The notes beneath the pieces are model-generated. The model was not told the origin of the DNA, made no database searches, and saw only the letters and a list, made by a program, of their open reading frames with translations. Made by a program: the position numbers and the translations under genes. Shown one piece after another: positions 31,187 through 40,573 of a stretch of 64,000 nucleotides of DNA; positions within the stretch are counted from its first letter, which is position 1, and each line of letters starts with the position of its first letter. The DNA is from Areca catechu (taxonomy: Eukaryota; Streptophyta; Magnoliopsida; Arecales; Arecaceae): NCBI GenBank assembly GCA_021397845.1, contig CM038039.1, positions 5,387,731 to 5,451,730 on the forward strand. Reading direction: 5' to 3'.

Positions 31187-32871
31187 CTAATGGACTTCCC
31201 TGGAAGTCTCATAGCTTGGAGTTTCAAAGTACTCGATGTGGGCATGCCCCAGTGATGAGTCCGGCAGGGTCGCGAGCCTTGAGAGGGTATTGACGTGAGC
31301 ATTCTCTCCATGAGGGATGTGGGAGATGCTGAAGTACTGGAAGCCCACCATGCTCGAGCATACCCACTCCAAGTACTTCATCATTTAGGGATCTCGAGCC
31401 TTAATTTTTCCTGAGACTTGTCCGACCACCAGTTGAGAGTCGGTGAAGACCTTCAGGTTGGGTACACCCAGCTCGTGGGAGACCCTCAATCCTGCGATGA
31501 GTGCTTCGTACTCCGCTTGGTTATTGGTTGCTATAAATCGAAAATGGAGCACGCACTCAACTACGACCCCATCGCCATTGGCGAGGATGAGGCTTGCTCT
31601 GCTTCCTCCTGAGTTGGATGCACCGTCCACATGAAGGACCCAGACCTCCTCCTCGATTTCGGGCTCTGCTCGGCACTCCAGGGGGATCTCCTCCGGCTCC
31701 TCGCCTATGCCCGCATACTCGACTAGGAAATCAGCCAACACCTGGGCCTTCTGAGATGGTCTCAGTCAGTATGCGACATCGAACTCACTGAGTTTCAGGA
31801 CGGCTGAGTATGGCCCTCAGAAGTTGGTCCGTCAAGACTGCGATCAGATATGCTTAAAAATACGACTTGAGATACTGGGCAGACATTATAAGGGCAAAAA
31901 TTAGTTTCTTAGAGAGGGTGTGCCTGATCTCTACATCTTGGAGGAGTTTGCTGGCATAATATACCGGTTTCTGAGCTTCGTCCCTGTCTGTATGGATAAG
32001 GACCGAACTGACGACCCCCGAGGTGATCGCCAAGTACAACATAAGTTTCTCTCCATCCTCTGGCCTCGAGAGTAGTGGCGGTGATGCCAAGAACTTCTTC
32101 CGCTCCTCGAATGCTTCCCTGCACTCTTCTATCCAGGTAAAGTCATGCACCTTGCGCAGCACCTTGAAGAAAAGAAAGTAGTGGTCAGTAGATCGAGAGA
32201 TGAACTGGCTCAAGACGGCAATCCGGCCCATGAGGCATTGTTCTTGCTTCTTTGATGTGGGATGCTCCATGTCGACAATTGCCCGAACCTTCTCAGGGTT
32301 GGCCTCTATCCCCCTCTGGGTGACCATGAAGTCTAGAAACTTTTCCGTGGCCACGCCAAAAATATACTTCACTGGGTTCAGCTTCATCTGGTACAGGTGA
32401 AGGTTTTGGAAGGCCTCCACCAGGTGGATGACATAGTCTGACCTCGGCTTGCTCATGACAAGCATGTCGTCCACATAAACTTGCATGTTCGGTCGATCGG
32501 GTCCTTTAAGACCCGATTGACCAGCCGTTGGTATGTGGCACCAGCGTTCTTCAGGTCGAAAGGCATCATCCAGTAGCAGTATGTTCCCCAATCTGTGATG
32601 AAGGCAGTGTGCTCCTCATCCTCTAGGTATATCTGGATTTGATTGTACCCAAATAACACATCCATGAGGAGAGTAAGCGGTGCCCCGAGGTGGCGTCTAC
32701 CAGTTGGTCGATCTTCAGAAGCGGGAAGCTATCTTTCGGGCAGGCTCGGTTGAGATCGGTGTAGTCCATGCAGATCCTCCACTTTTCGTTGTTCTTGACC
32801 ATGACCACATTCGCCAGCCAGCTAGGATACTGCACTTCATGAACAAAGTCGACTGCGAGGAGCTTTTCCAC
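31187..32871 (-). pseudogene. pol: RT, RNase H and archaeal-type RNase H of element B
   Basis: RT fingers and palm: YPSWLANVVMVKNNEKWRIC (about 32830), YVDDMLVMSKP (about 32470). Thumb: MVTQRGIEANPEKVRAIV. A canonical RNase H follows (VLRKVHDFTWIEECREAFEE, LYLAITSGVVSSVLI, KPVYYASKLLQD) in the frame 32591-31854. Then a short damaged tether, and the archaeal-type RNase H at 31741-31385 (HVDGASNSGGS, NNQAEYEALIAGL, VFTDSQLV), which defines the Tat lineage. A TAA ends that frame at ARDP-MMK where element A has CAG. A frameshift lies between 32665 and 32591. Confidence 0.86.
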
Positions 32872-33060
32872 CTCCTTGTTGATCGCCCATTGCCTCTCCA
32901 GGGTAAAGCATCTCTTCTATCGGACAGGACAGTACTTCAGATCGATGCTCAACTTGTGTGTAATGATGTCGGGGGGGATCCCAGGCATGTCTGCCACTGT
33001 CCAGGCAAACACGTCCGTGTTCTTCCGGAGGAAACTCAATAGGTGGGCCCGTTCCTCTTC

Positions 33061-33690
33061 TTACAACTGGGCCCCGATTTGCACCATCTTTGTCAGGTCA
33101 GTTTTGAGTGGATACGTTAACAGGCATTCAACTGGACCACCTCTGGGATCCTGCACCCTTTGGTCAAGGTCGTCGATGCTAGGGTCCTCCTCGGAGCTTC
33201 TGGCCCCTTGGACAGCTTGTAGACAATGTTGAATCGGTTGAGGTGCCCTCCTCATTTCCCCCACACCGTAAGGAATGGGGAATTGCACTAATAGCTGCTG
33301 GGTAAAGATGATTGCATCTAGCAGGTTAAGCTTGGAACGGCCAAGGATCACGTTGTAGGTCGAAGGAAGTCTAACAACCATAAAAGTCATCATGACAGTA
33401 CTCTACTGAGGTGGTGACCCGATAGTAATAGGAAGAGTAATCTCTCCTTCAACTCCCACGGAGTCCCTGGTAAAATCGACAAGGGGGTGTGAACGGGCCT
33501 TAATTGAGTCGAGGATAGATTCATCCTAGAAAAAGCATCATAAAAAAGGATATTAGTCGAACTTCCACTATCGACCATAATTCGCTTTACAGGATGCCTA
33601 GCAATTGTCATCTTGACAACCACGTCATCATTATTTACATTTTGGCTCCCAAATCTCTCCTCCCTTATAAAGGAGAGTACATTTTCCAAA
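33061..33690 (-). pseudogene. pol: Aspartic protease region of element B pol
   Basis: The active-site triad is intact as VDSGSSTNILFYDAF at about 33560, with YNVILGRS at about 33340. A frameshift near 33390 splits the domain. This is the best-preserved protease in the window and the reference for the losses in element A (FSGSS) and the decayed fragment (NSGSS). Confidence 0.82.
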
Positions 33691-33799
33691 CTCTCTCCCT
33701 CCCGGATCCTCTTAGGGGTGCGCTCTATTTTCTAACATATCATATCCACAGGCTTCTCAGTGGGTTATTGTCGACTGCAGGGACAGGAGGAAGAGCAGC

Positions 33800-35345
33800 A
33801 AGCGCCTGAGGTTCCGCCGGGATTTTGCCCCCCACAAATTTTCTGAGGTAGCCCTTATTTATCAGGTCTTCAATTTCTCTCTTGAGGTGGCGGCACTCCT
33901 CGGTGTCAAGGCCATGGTCGTAGTGAAACTAGCAATACCTTGTCTTGTCACGACCGTTGGATGGCCTCAACGGGGGAGGGCGATGCAAGTAGCGCTCGTC
34001 CTCGATCTTCATAAGGATCTTCGACCTCGGGGCAATGAGAGGTGTGTATCTTTCTTCTGAGATGTGGCCGCTTTTCGGCTTTGGCCCTGGTTGAATGTTC
34101 GGGGTCGGTCTGGGCTTCCGCATCCCGGACGTCTCTCCTAGAGGTTATTTCTTTAGTATCTTCCCATCCAGCTCATTCCTCGTATAGTCCACCTCCTCGG
34201 CACGGATGTACTTGTGGATATGAAGAAGAAGATCGGAGTACATCTTCGGTGGCTTTTTGTCCAGGGAGTAGGTCAAACGGGAGGTCTTGAGCCCTCTCTT
34301 TAGCGCCAACATGGTGATCGGTTCATCCAAGTTGTAGATCTCCAGCGCTGCAACCTTGAAGCGGGTCATGTAGTCCCGCAAGGATTCGTGATCCTACTGC
34401 CTAATGGAGAAAAGACTGTCTACTTCCTGTGGCACCTTCCGGTAGGTGTCGAAATGAACCATGAACTTCCTTTCCAGCTGCGCAAAGGAGTTGATGCTTT
34501 TAAGCTCGAGTCGGGTAAACCAGATCCGAGCGGCCTTTCGAAGAGTAGCTGGGAAGGCGATGCAGAAGAGGGCGTCGGTCATCCCTTGGACCCTCATGAG
34601 AGCCTTGTAGCTCTCAAGGTGGTCTAGAGGATCGGTGGTCCATCATAGGGATCCACCTATGGCATGCGGAACCGACTTGGGAATGGCTTCCCTTGGATTT
34701 CTCGGGAGAAGGGGGGACGGGTGTCATGGCCCGCCGGCTCGCGGGAGGAGCCCTGCAAGTTTACAAACTGGTGAGATAATTTCACCAGCTTGTGCTCTTG
34801 CTCCTCTAGACGCTTCTCAGCCATGCTCCTGATGGCCTCATCGGTGGAGCCTTCCGCCGAGGTCGTTAGAGGAGATGAACATAACAGTTAAGGGGGGTCG
34901 CGACGGGGGACCTTGCCTCAACGGCCTCGACGGTGCTTAGCAGCGGCCTGCTTGAAGGTCGGAGACCAGCTCTTCCGATCGACAAACCCGGTCCACTATC
35001 TCTTCATCGGGGTCTGGTGGCTTCTCCAGGGGTCAGTCGTGGCCCGCGGTAGCAACGGCCTTCCTTGGAAGGAACGCAGGCTATCGCGGGGTGCAGTGGC
35101 TTGGGCCGCAGGGGTCCCTGGCTATTGGTGGGTGGCCAGGGACTGGTGTTGGTGCTGTAGCTGTCGCACCACTATAGTCAGAACCTGCATCTGTTAGGTG
35201 AGCGCAACCTATTGGACATCCACCGGAGGCAATTGCGGTGGAGCGGGGGGCTCCCTTTCTGGACTATGCGGGCCCCCGTGAGAAGTGTGGTCTCCCGCAT
35301 GACTGGTGGAGACCTCCTGCATGCGCATCATCACCATGCTTCGAG
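33800..35345 (-). pseudogene. gag: gag of element B
   Basis: Aligns with gag A but is more broken. The N-terminal part (35340-34850) keeps scattered identity (SLRSFQGRP, ATHQ, STDEAIRSMAEKRLEE). Capsid domain at 34597-34394 (FPATLRKAARIWF, INSFAQLERKFMVHF), continuation at 34381-34145 (NLDEPITMLALKRGLKTSRL, AEEVDYTRNELDG). The zinc-knuckle region at about 33960-33860 is interrupted by stops. Confidence 0.78.
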
Positions 35346-35391
35346 TGGAGTCGCACGTGAGAGGATTTGCCTGAATCAAACTATGCCCTGC

Positions 35392-35410
35392 CCCCTACCT
35401 GGCGCGCCAA
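35392..35410 (-). other. Primer-binding site of element B
   Basis: In element sense TTGGCGCGCCAGGTAGGGG, two bases inside the 5' LTR. It is the least mutated version of the site. Its first ten bases after T form the palindrome TGGCGCGCCA. Confidence 0.75.
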
Positions 35411-35412
35411 TT

Positions 35413-36788
35413 TGTTGCCGCCTACACCACCATGGCCTGTAGCTTGGAGATGGCACTGACTGTCGAACTCGTTATTCGAAACCCAGTCCACGTGACTGGA
35501 CCTGCATGAAAGAGGAGACCCGGGTCGGGGATCCCGGTAAGGGCACTTCGATGATCAAGTCAGTGGCGATCTAGGAAAACAGATCCTCTCCTGTGGGCCC
35601 CTTGGTTGGACTCCATACTGGGAGGAGGAGAATTTGCTTTAGAAAGAAAGAGTTGAGCGAGAGAGGTAGCGGTGGAGGAAAGCTTGAGCTACGGTGGCTG
35701 TGTCCATCGAGACTTTTCTGATGAGTCTCCGGTAGCTCAAAGCGCTCTGCCTCTCGGTTGCTTCCTGTTCGCTTGCCCTTGTGTTTTCTTACCTTCTTCG
35801 AAGACCTTTAGAAATTCCTTTTAGGCCATGGATCCCTCCAGCAACCTACCTCAGGTTCCTCCCCCTCCGTAGGCGCCGGAAGGTCAACGCTCAGCAGCTC
35901 TCCGTGCCGTTCGCCCGGGTGTCTTTCCCCATCCATGATAAGGAGTTATGTTACAGGCTCTGACCTCCCAGCTGGTCGCTCTACTTCGAAAAATTTGACA
36001 GGGCCTCGATCTAGGAGTAGCTATTCCCTGGTTTGAATCTTTTGGCATGGTTTCCTCTTTCGGGTGGTACAAACGATTGGCTGGAAAGTGCAGTGCCTCG
36101 ATCGGGGCACCCTTTCCTATCTAGTGTAAATAGTAGCGGGAGTAATCATGGCATCCTAGGGGTACCCTCCGTGGTACTTGGGCGGCGCACCGCCACCCCA
36201 GAGAGGTGGTGACGTCCTCTTCCTCTTGCTTCTGAATCCCCTGAAGCGCTGTGGGCTTTGGCCACGGGGATGGCCTCCGGCTGCTGGTCCTCTCGTCCGA
36301 AGAGAGCTTGGTTTGAGAATAAGGAGCTAAACTTCGACCGAGATGGGATCAACCTGAAGGGAGCCACCCGATGAAGGAGTTCGAAGAGCGGGGGCTCGAC
36401 TCCAGCCAAGGTGGGCTCGACCTCGGGGGAGCTACCCGGCGAAGGAGCTCGAAGAGAGCAGGCTCGACTTCGACCGAGATGGGCTCGACCTCGAGGAAGC
36501 CGCCCAGCGAAGGAGCTCGAAGAGAGCGGACTCGACTTCGGCCGAGGTGGGCTCGATCTCGAGGGAGCCGCCCGACGAAGGAGCTCGAAGAGAGCGGGCT
36601 CGACTTCGATCGAGGTGGGCTCAACCTCGAGGGAGCCGCCCGGTGAAAGAGCTCGAAAAGAGCGGGCTCGACCTCGAGGGAGCCGCCCGGCGAAGGAGCT
36701 CGAAGAAGGGTCTGACATGAAAGCTTCTGCCAACGTGGCGTCCGGCTGGATCTGACAGAGACTCCACGCCAACGATCTTGCCACATCA
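35413..36788 (-). repeat. 5' LTR of element B with 68-bp internal repeats
   Basis: 1376 bp, partner of 24797-26228. Conserved motif at 35543-35563. The internal 68-bp array (36374-36715) has six GAAGGAG starts; equivalent bases are at 36413, 36481 and 36549. One unit fewer than the other LTR accounts for most of the length difference. Confidence 0.88.
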
Positions 36789-36810
36789 CCATGTTCAACC
36801 TAACCAATGA

Positions 36811-37422
36811 GTAAGGCTGCAAATGGGTCGGATTGATTCATGACCCGATCCGACCCAACTCGTTTAGACCCGATCCAACCTATTTTTATGGACCCGTAGA
36901 TCCAGATCGGATCCTAAAATTAGACCTGTTCCATTTTCTGGATCAGATATGAATTTATTAAATTTGGACCCGACTCGACCTGACTTGAATATATTAATAC
37001 TGTTAGGATCATATCTATTTGGACCTTTAAATTATAATTTAAAATTTATATGAAACTTATTTTTAATATTGAAATATAGTTATAATTATTTTTATATCTA
37101 AATTTATTTTGAAATTAATATTATTTGTTATCTATTTTATAGTTAATAATAATTGGTTATGTAATAATTGAAATATAATTATTTATATTTTATCTGGGTC
37201 ATATTTAGTTCTAAATTTTTTTAGATTATAACTAGGTTATTTATGGATCCAATCTAACTCGAATAACTTGATTGGTTGAAAAATTTAATAATTAATCCGA
37301 TCCAATCTAATTTAATTTTTTAATAAATTTGATCTGTAATTAATATTAAAATTCGATCAAAAAAAACAGGTCGAATTGGGATCATTCGTGAGCTTATCCG
37401 ACCCGACCACTTGCATCCCTAC
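36811..37422. mobile_element. MITE-like element with imperfect terminal inverted repeats
   Basis: The left end GTAAGGCTGCAAATGGGTCG (36811) and the reverse complement of the right end, GTAGGGATGCAAGTGGTCGG (37422), are imperfect inverted repeats. Both ends carry GACCCGA-type subterminal motifs. The interior is about 600 bp, AT-rich and noncoding. The termini resemble hAT-type MITEs of plants. An 8-bp target duplication was not found (ACCAATGA against AGATCAAG), so the class is uncertain. It ends about 260 bp upstream of the trihelix start codon. Confidence 0.5.
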
Positions 37423-37679
37423 AGATCAAGACCGAGTCACGGGGAACGAGTCACCCCCTTCGTCGTCACCCGTCAATCGCCATCTCCACTCCCCCGGCCA
37501 CCCCACACCCGCCCCGCCCCCCCCCCCCCCCCACCCAACGCCCCCCCGCCCCCCCCAATCCCCATCCCTCCACCGCAACGCCGACCACGACAAAATTGAA
37601 CCCCAAGAGCACAAATTTATGAGGGCGTTCCTGATAGAACGCTAGGGTTTATAAAGTCTCGTGAGGGAGCGAGAAAGAG
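37423..37679 (+). promoter_or_regulatory. Proximal upstream region of the trihelix gene
   Basis: A C-rich low-complexity tract (about 37500-37565, with a run of some 15 C) precedes a telo-box, TAGGGTTT (37643-37650; AAACCCTA on the other strand), a known plant promoter element. TTATAAAG at 37649-37656 overlaps it but is only 24 bp from the ATG, too close for a usual TATA box. An in-frame TGA at 37662 rules out an upstream extension of the coding frame in this exon. Confidence 0.45.
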
Positions 37680-38852
37680 ATGGACGACGCGAGGTATCCC
37701 CCCACTCATCCCTACCGTTCGATCCGCGGCCGCCCCTTCTCCTCCTCTTCCTCTTCCTCCCCCCATCGATCCAAGATCTCCGCCGCCCGGAAATCCTCCT
37801 TCCCTCCGCCGATCGACCGTCGCTACGCCGATGAGGACGGCGAAGACGAGCAGAACGACATGGATGAAGCCGTGGACGAACACGATGATGATGAGGACGA
37901 GTATGACGGTGGCGGTGGACATCACCAGATCCGGGACGACAACGACGAGGAGGAGGATTCGGCGGAAAGCCGCGGGAAGTGGAGGAAGGTGGACAAGTTC
38001 GCCCTGGGGTTCGAATTCGCCCCCCGCGTGCCTCGCCCCGCGTTCGTGACACCGGAGAGCAAGTTTCCTGCGAAAAGCTCCCCCACCGATTGGTCGGAAG
38101 GCTCGACCTCCGAGCCCCTCGACGCCTGGGGCGATCGCTACGTCAAGAACTGCCGGAAGAGCCTCCGATCCGATGAGTGGAGCGAGGTCGCCAAGAAGGT
38201 CTCTCAGTCCTCCAGGGCCAGCCGATCCGACGCCCAGTGCCGGAACCGGCTCGATACCCTGAAGAAGAAGTACAAGAAAGAGAAGGTGAGGATGGAGGAG
38301 CACGCGAGTTCTAGCAGCAAGTGGGGTTATTTCAAGAAAATAGATGAATTGATATCGTCGCCGTCCCTGCCGGTGGCGGGGGTCCGGCAGCAGCAACCTC
38401 TGCGGCTGCCGTGCGGGGTTGATGCGGGGGAGTACGTCTTTGCGAGCTCCAATGTGTATCTGAACCGCTCGAATGGTAATGATGTGATAAAAGACAGCCC
38501 AGGAGACACGGGATCGGAGGAGGATGGGAACGAGGAGGAGGATGATGATGAGTCCGATGGGCTTCCGCCGACGAGGGAGAAGGTTTCGTTGGGGAGCTCG
38601 GATTCTTCGTTCAGAATGCTGGCTGATTCCATTCAAAACTATGGGGAGATATATAAGAAGATGGAGAGCAGAAAGCGGCGGCAGATGGCGGAGCTGGAGA
38701 GGATAAGGAAGGAATTCCAGAGGGATTTGGAGATGCATAAGAGGAATATTTTGGAGAAGGCGCAGGCGGAGATTGCAAGGATAAGGGAGGAAGAGGGGGA
38801 GTGGGAAGAGGTGGAGGAAAAGAGTGAAGATGATGAGGACGGGGATGATTAG
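37680..38852 (+). CDS. Trihelix transcription factor, ASIL/SIP1-like
   Basis: An intact 390-residue intronless frame. The trihelix DNA-binding domain is at about residues 138-224: DWSEGSTSEPLDAW, then DEWSEVAKKVS, then DAQCRNRLDTLKKKYKKEK and SKWGYFKKIDELI. The helix-core tryptophans W138, W150 and W167 are present. The N-terminal 100 residues are Ser-rich, then acidic (Asp/Glu 51-92). A second acidic stretch (278-293) precedes the C-terminal coiled coil (about 310-372), the SIP1-clade feature thought to mediate dimerisation. Residue order and length match ASIL1/ASIL2-type nuclear repressors of seed genes; this is a family assignment, and the target genes are unknown. A G at -3 and +4 favours the ATG. 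The minus-strand frame of 373 codons opposite it is a shadow. Confidence 0.93.
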   Translation: MDDARYPPTHPYRSIRGRPFSSSSSSSPHRSKISAARKSSFPPPIDRRYADEDGEDEQNDMDEAVDEHDDDEDEYDGGGGHHQIRDDNDEEEDSAESRGKWRKVDKFALGFEFAPRVPRPAFVTPESKFPAKSSPTDWSEGSTSEPLDAWGDRYVKNCRKSLRSDEWSEVAKKVSQSSRASRSDAQCRNRLDTLKKKYKKEKVRMEEHASSSSKWGYFKKIDELISSPSLPVAGVRQQQPLRLPCGVDAGEYVFASSNVYLNRSNGNDVIKDSPGDTGSEEDGNEEEDDDESDGLPPTREKVSLGSSDSSFRMLADSIQNYGEIYKKMESRKRRQMAELERIRKEFQRDLEMHKRNILEKAQAEIARIREEEGEWEEVEEKSEDDEDGDD

Positions 38853-39231
38853 ATTGATTTTTCTGCCGAGAACTTGAGCGGGTGAGGTAAGATTGCTTCA
38901 TCCTAGCTTGCTCTGGTGTTTTAACGATTATTAGTACCATAAGATTCTTTCTTTAAATTTTTTAAATGCTCTGTTTGTGGTGTACCTCACATTGTTAGTC
39001 TAAGTAAATAAAGCCAGTTACATAGAAAATAGAAGATGTCTTTGTCGACTGAACGGAACTGTGGATGGTTGCTTTCCCTAGCCATTTTCACATTCGATGC
39101 GTAGTTAATGCATCTAATGCTAGGTTCTTAATTTACTAAGCATGCGCTGTTTTGTTTCATCTTGAGTCTCTTAATGTTCTTGCGGATGCAGGAATTCCCT
39201 ATATCAGTTGGTCGATGTTTGTCTTTGGGAA
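38853..39231 (+). other. 3' untranslated region of the trihelix gene
   Basis: After the stop, GGTGAG/GTAAGATTG at about 38885-38890 looks like a splice donor. TTCTTCTGCAG at about 39320-39331 is a candidate acceptor, so a 3'-UTR intron is possible. No further coding exon is visible. Confidence 0.35.
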
Positions 39232-40345
39232 TTTGAGTCCTTAAACTATTTCCAAGTTCTAGGACTGATTTCATGTTCCTTTTATATTATGATCACAGCC
39301 CTTGTATATCTTATTTTTGTTCTTCTGCAGTTTAAGTTACGTGTTTGAGCTACTCTGCTCTCCTCCAACTTGGGAATCGGGAGGATTGATACTGGCCCTG
39401 GAATTGTATTAAGAGTGACATAGAGTTCCATTTTGATCAAGAAGTCCCTTTCTGGTATTAGGTTGAGTTAATGGAGTCCTCGATTTGTAGAGATGGTGCT
39501 TATAAATGGTTTAGATGCCTTTTTATTTCCATGTTCATCCAAATTTTTTATGTCTTGCATTGTGGTTGTTTCTATAAGTTAAAGGGAGTCTTTAAGGGAC
39601 AGGTTAACTAACCTCTTCCTAGAACTAGGTAGTTTTCTTCTAAGAAACTTCACAAGTCTATTGAAGCTAAATGAAGATACTAGACATGGATCTGTCAAGG
39701 ACTTCTTGTCCAGGGCGTTTGAGTTGTTAAACTATTTCCAAGTTCTTAGACTGATTGCATGTTCCTTTTATCTACTGGTTACAGTCCTTGTATTTCTTAT
39801 TTTTGTTCTTGGCACGCAATGGTAAGGTTGCACCATTTTGATCTGAGTGTCACAGGTTCTAAACATGGAAATGGCCTCTTTGCACGTGGGAGTAAGATTG
39901 CACGCATCTGACCCGACCCTCCCTATACAGTACAGTTGGGGGAGCCTTATGCATCAAGATGCCCTTTTTTTAACAGTTTAAGTCAGGTGCTTGAGCTAAT
40001 TTGTGCTCCTACAACTTGGGAATAAGGAAGGTTGAGACTAGCCACGGAATTGTATTAAAAGGACTTTCCATTTTTGATCTAAAAGTCCCTTTCCAATATT
40101 AGCTTGAGTAGGTGGAGTCCTAGAGTTATAGAGATTGCACTAATGAGTGGTTTATGTGCCTTTTTATGTAGAGTTCCATGTTGACCAGAATTTTAGATTA
40201 CACTAACCTTTCCCTGGTACTGGGAACGGAGCCTTTTCTAAAGAGGTGGTTTCTCTTCAAAGAAAATTCACAGGTCCAATTGTAGCTAAATGAAGTGGTG
40301 GCATTATTGGGCAACTTTGTCTTCAAGCCATTAACTAACCAGAGT
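39232..40345. repeat. Tandem duplication of about 485 bp downstream of the trihelix gene
   Basis: Copy 1 (about 39232-39715) and copy 2 (about 39716-40345) share TTAAACTATTTCCAAGTTCT (39241 and 39727), then a long series of matching blocks to GAAGCTAAATGAAG / GTAGCTAAATGAAG. Copy 2 is longer because it holds the SINE at 39811-39971. Many substitutions show that the duplication is old. Confidence 0.8.
39811..39971 (+). mobile_element. SINE, Au-like (tRNA-derived)
   Basis: About 161 bp, absent from copy 1 of the surrounding duplication. It starts GGCACGCAATGGTAAGGTTG (pol III A-box region) and has a B-box-like GGTTCTAAAC at 39855-39864. The internal words GGAAATGGCCTCTTTGCA, GTAAGATTGCA and GGGAGCCTTATGCA match what I recall of Au SINEs. 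It ends in a short T run (TTTTTTT), as they do. A target duplication is not clear. Confidence 0.8.
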
Positions 40346-40573
40346 TATGATTCCAGCATGTAAATGGGTTGAAGCTCAGTCAAGATTTAATTTCGATCAC
40401 TTAATGGGAATAACCTTCTACTCCCTAGAAGAAAGATTTTTAGGCAGTACTGTAGTGAATAATTGCTTTTCGTACTATTTGAATAATGCCTTTTGGTGTA
40501 AATACAACCTAGGTAGTTGAAAATACTAAAATTAATAGACATGATAATGTTATCTGCTGGATTTAGTTTTAAC

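Larger units (their letters stand above)
24797..36788 (-). mobile_element. Complete Tat-like Ty3/gypsy element (B)
   Basis: A 12-kb minus-strand element with LTRs at 24797-26228 and 35413-36788. Its termini are like those of element A (TGTTGCCGCC...CCACATCA in plus orientation), so A and B are related families. The internal order is the same: primer-binding site, gag, protease, RT, RNase H, archaeal-type RNase H, integrase, AATAAA, tandem array, antisense accessory gene, polypurine tract. Flanking pentamers CCGGA and CCATG do not match, so either the duplication has decayed or the ends have recombined. All genes are broken. Confidence 0.9.

Noticed and set aside
24792..36793. Target duplication for element B
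   Set aside because: The flanking pentamers CCGGA and CCATG do not match, so none is claimed although both LTR ends are clear.
37649..37656. TTATAAAG as TATA box of the trihelix gene
   Set aside because: It lies only 24 bp before the ATG, leaving no room for a 5' leader; the overlapping telo-box is the better reading.
37617..38738. 373-codon open frame opposite the trihelix gene
   Set aside because: It is the mirror of a GC-rich, acidic coding sequence (Leu/Arg/Pro-rich translation), with no domain. The plus-strand product has a complete known architecture.
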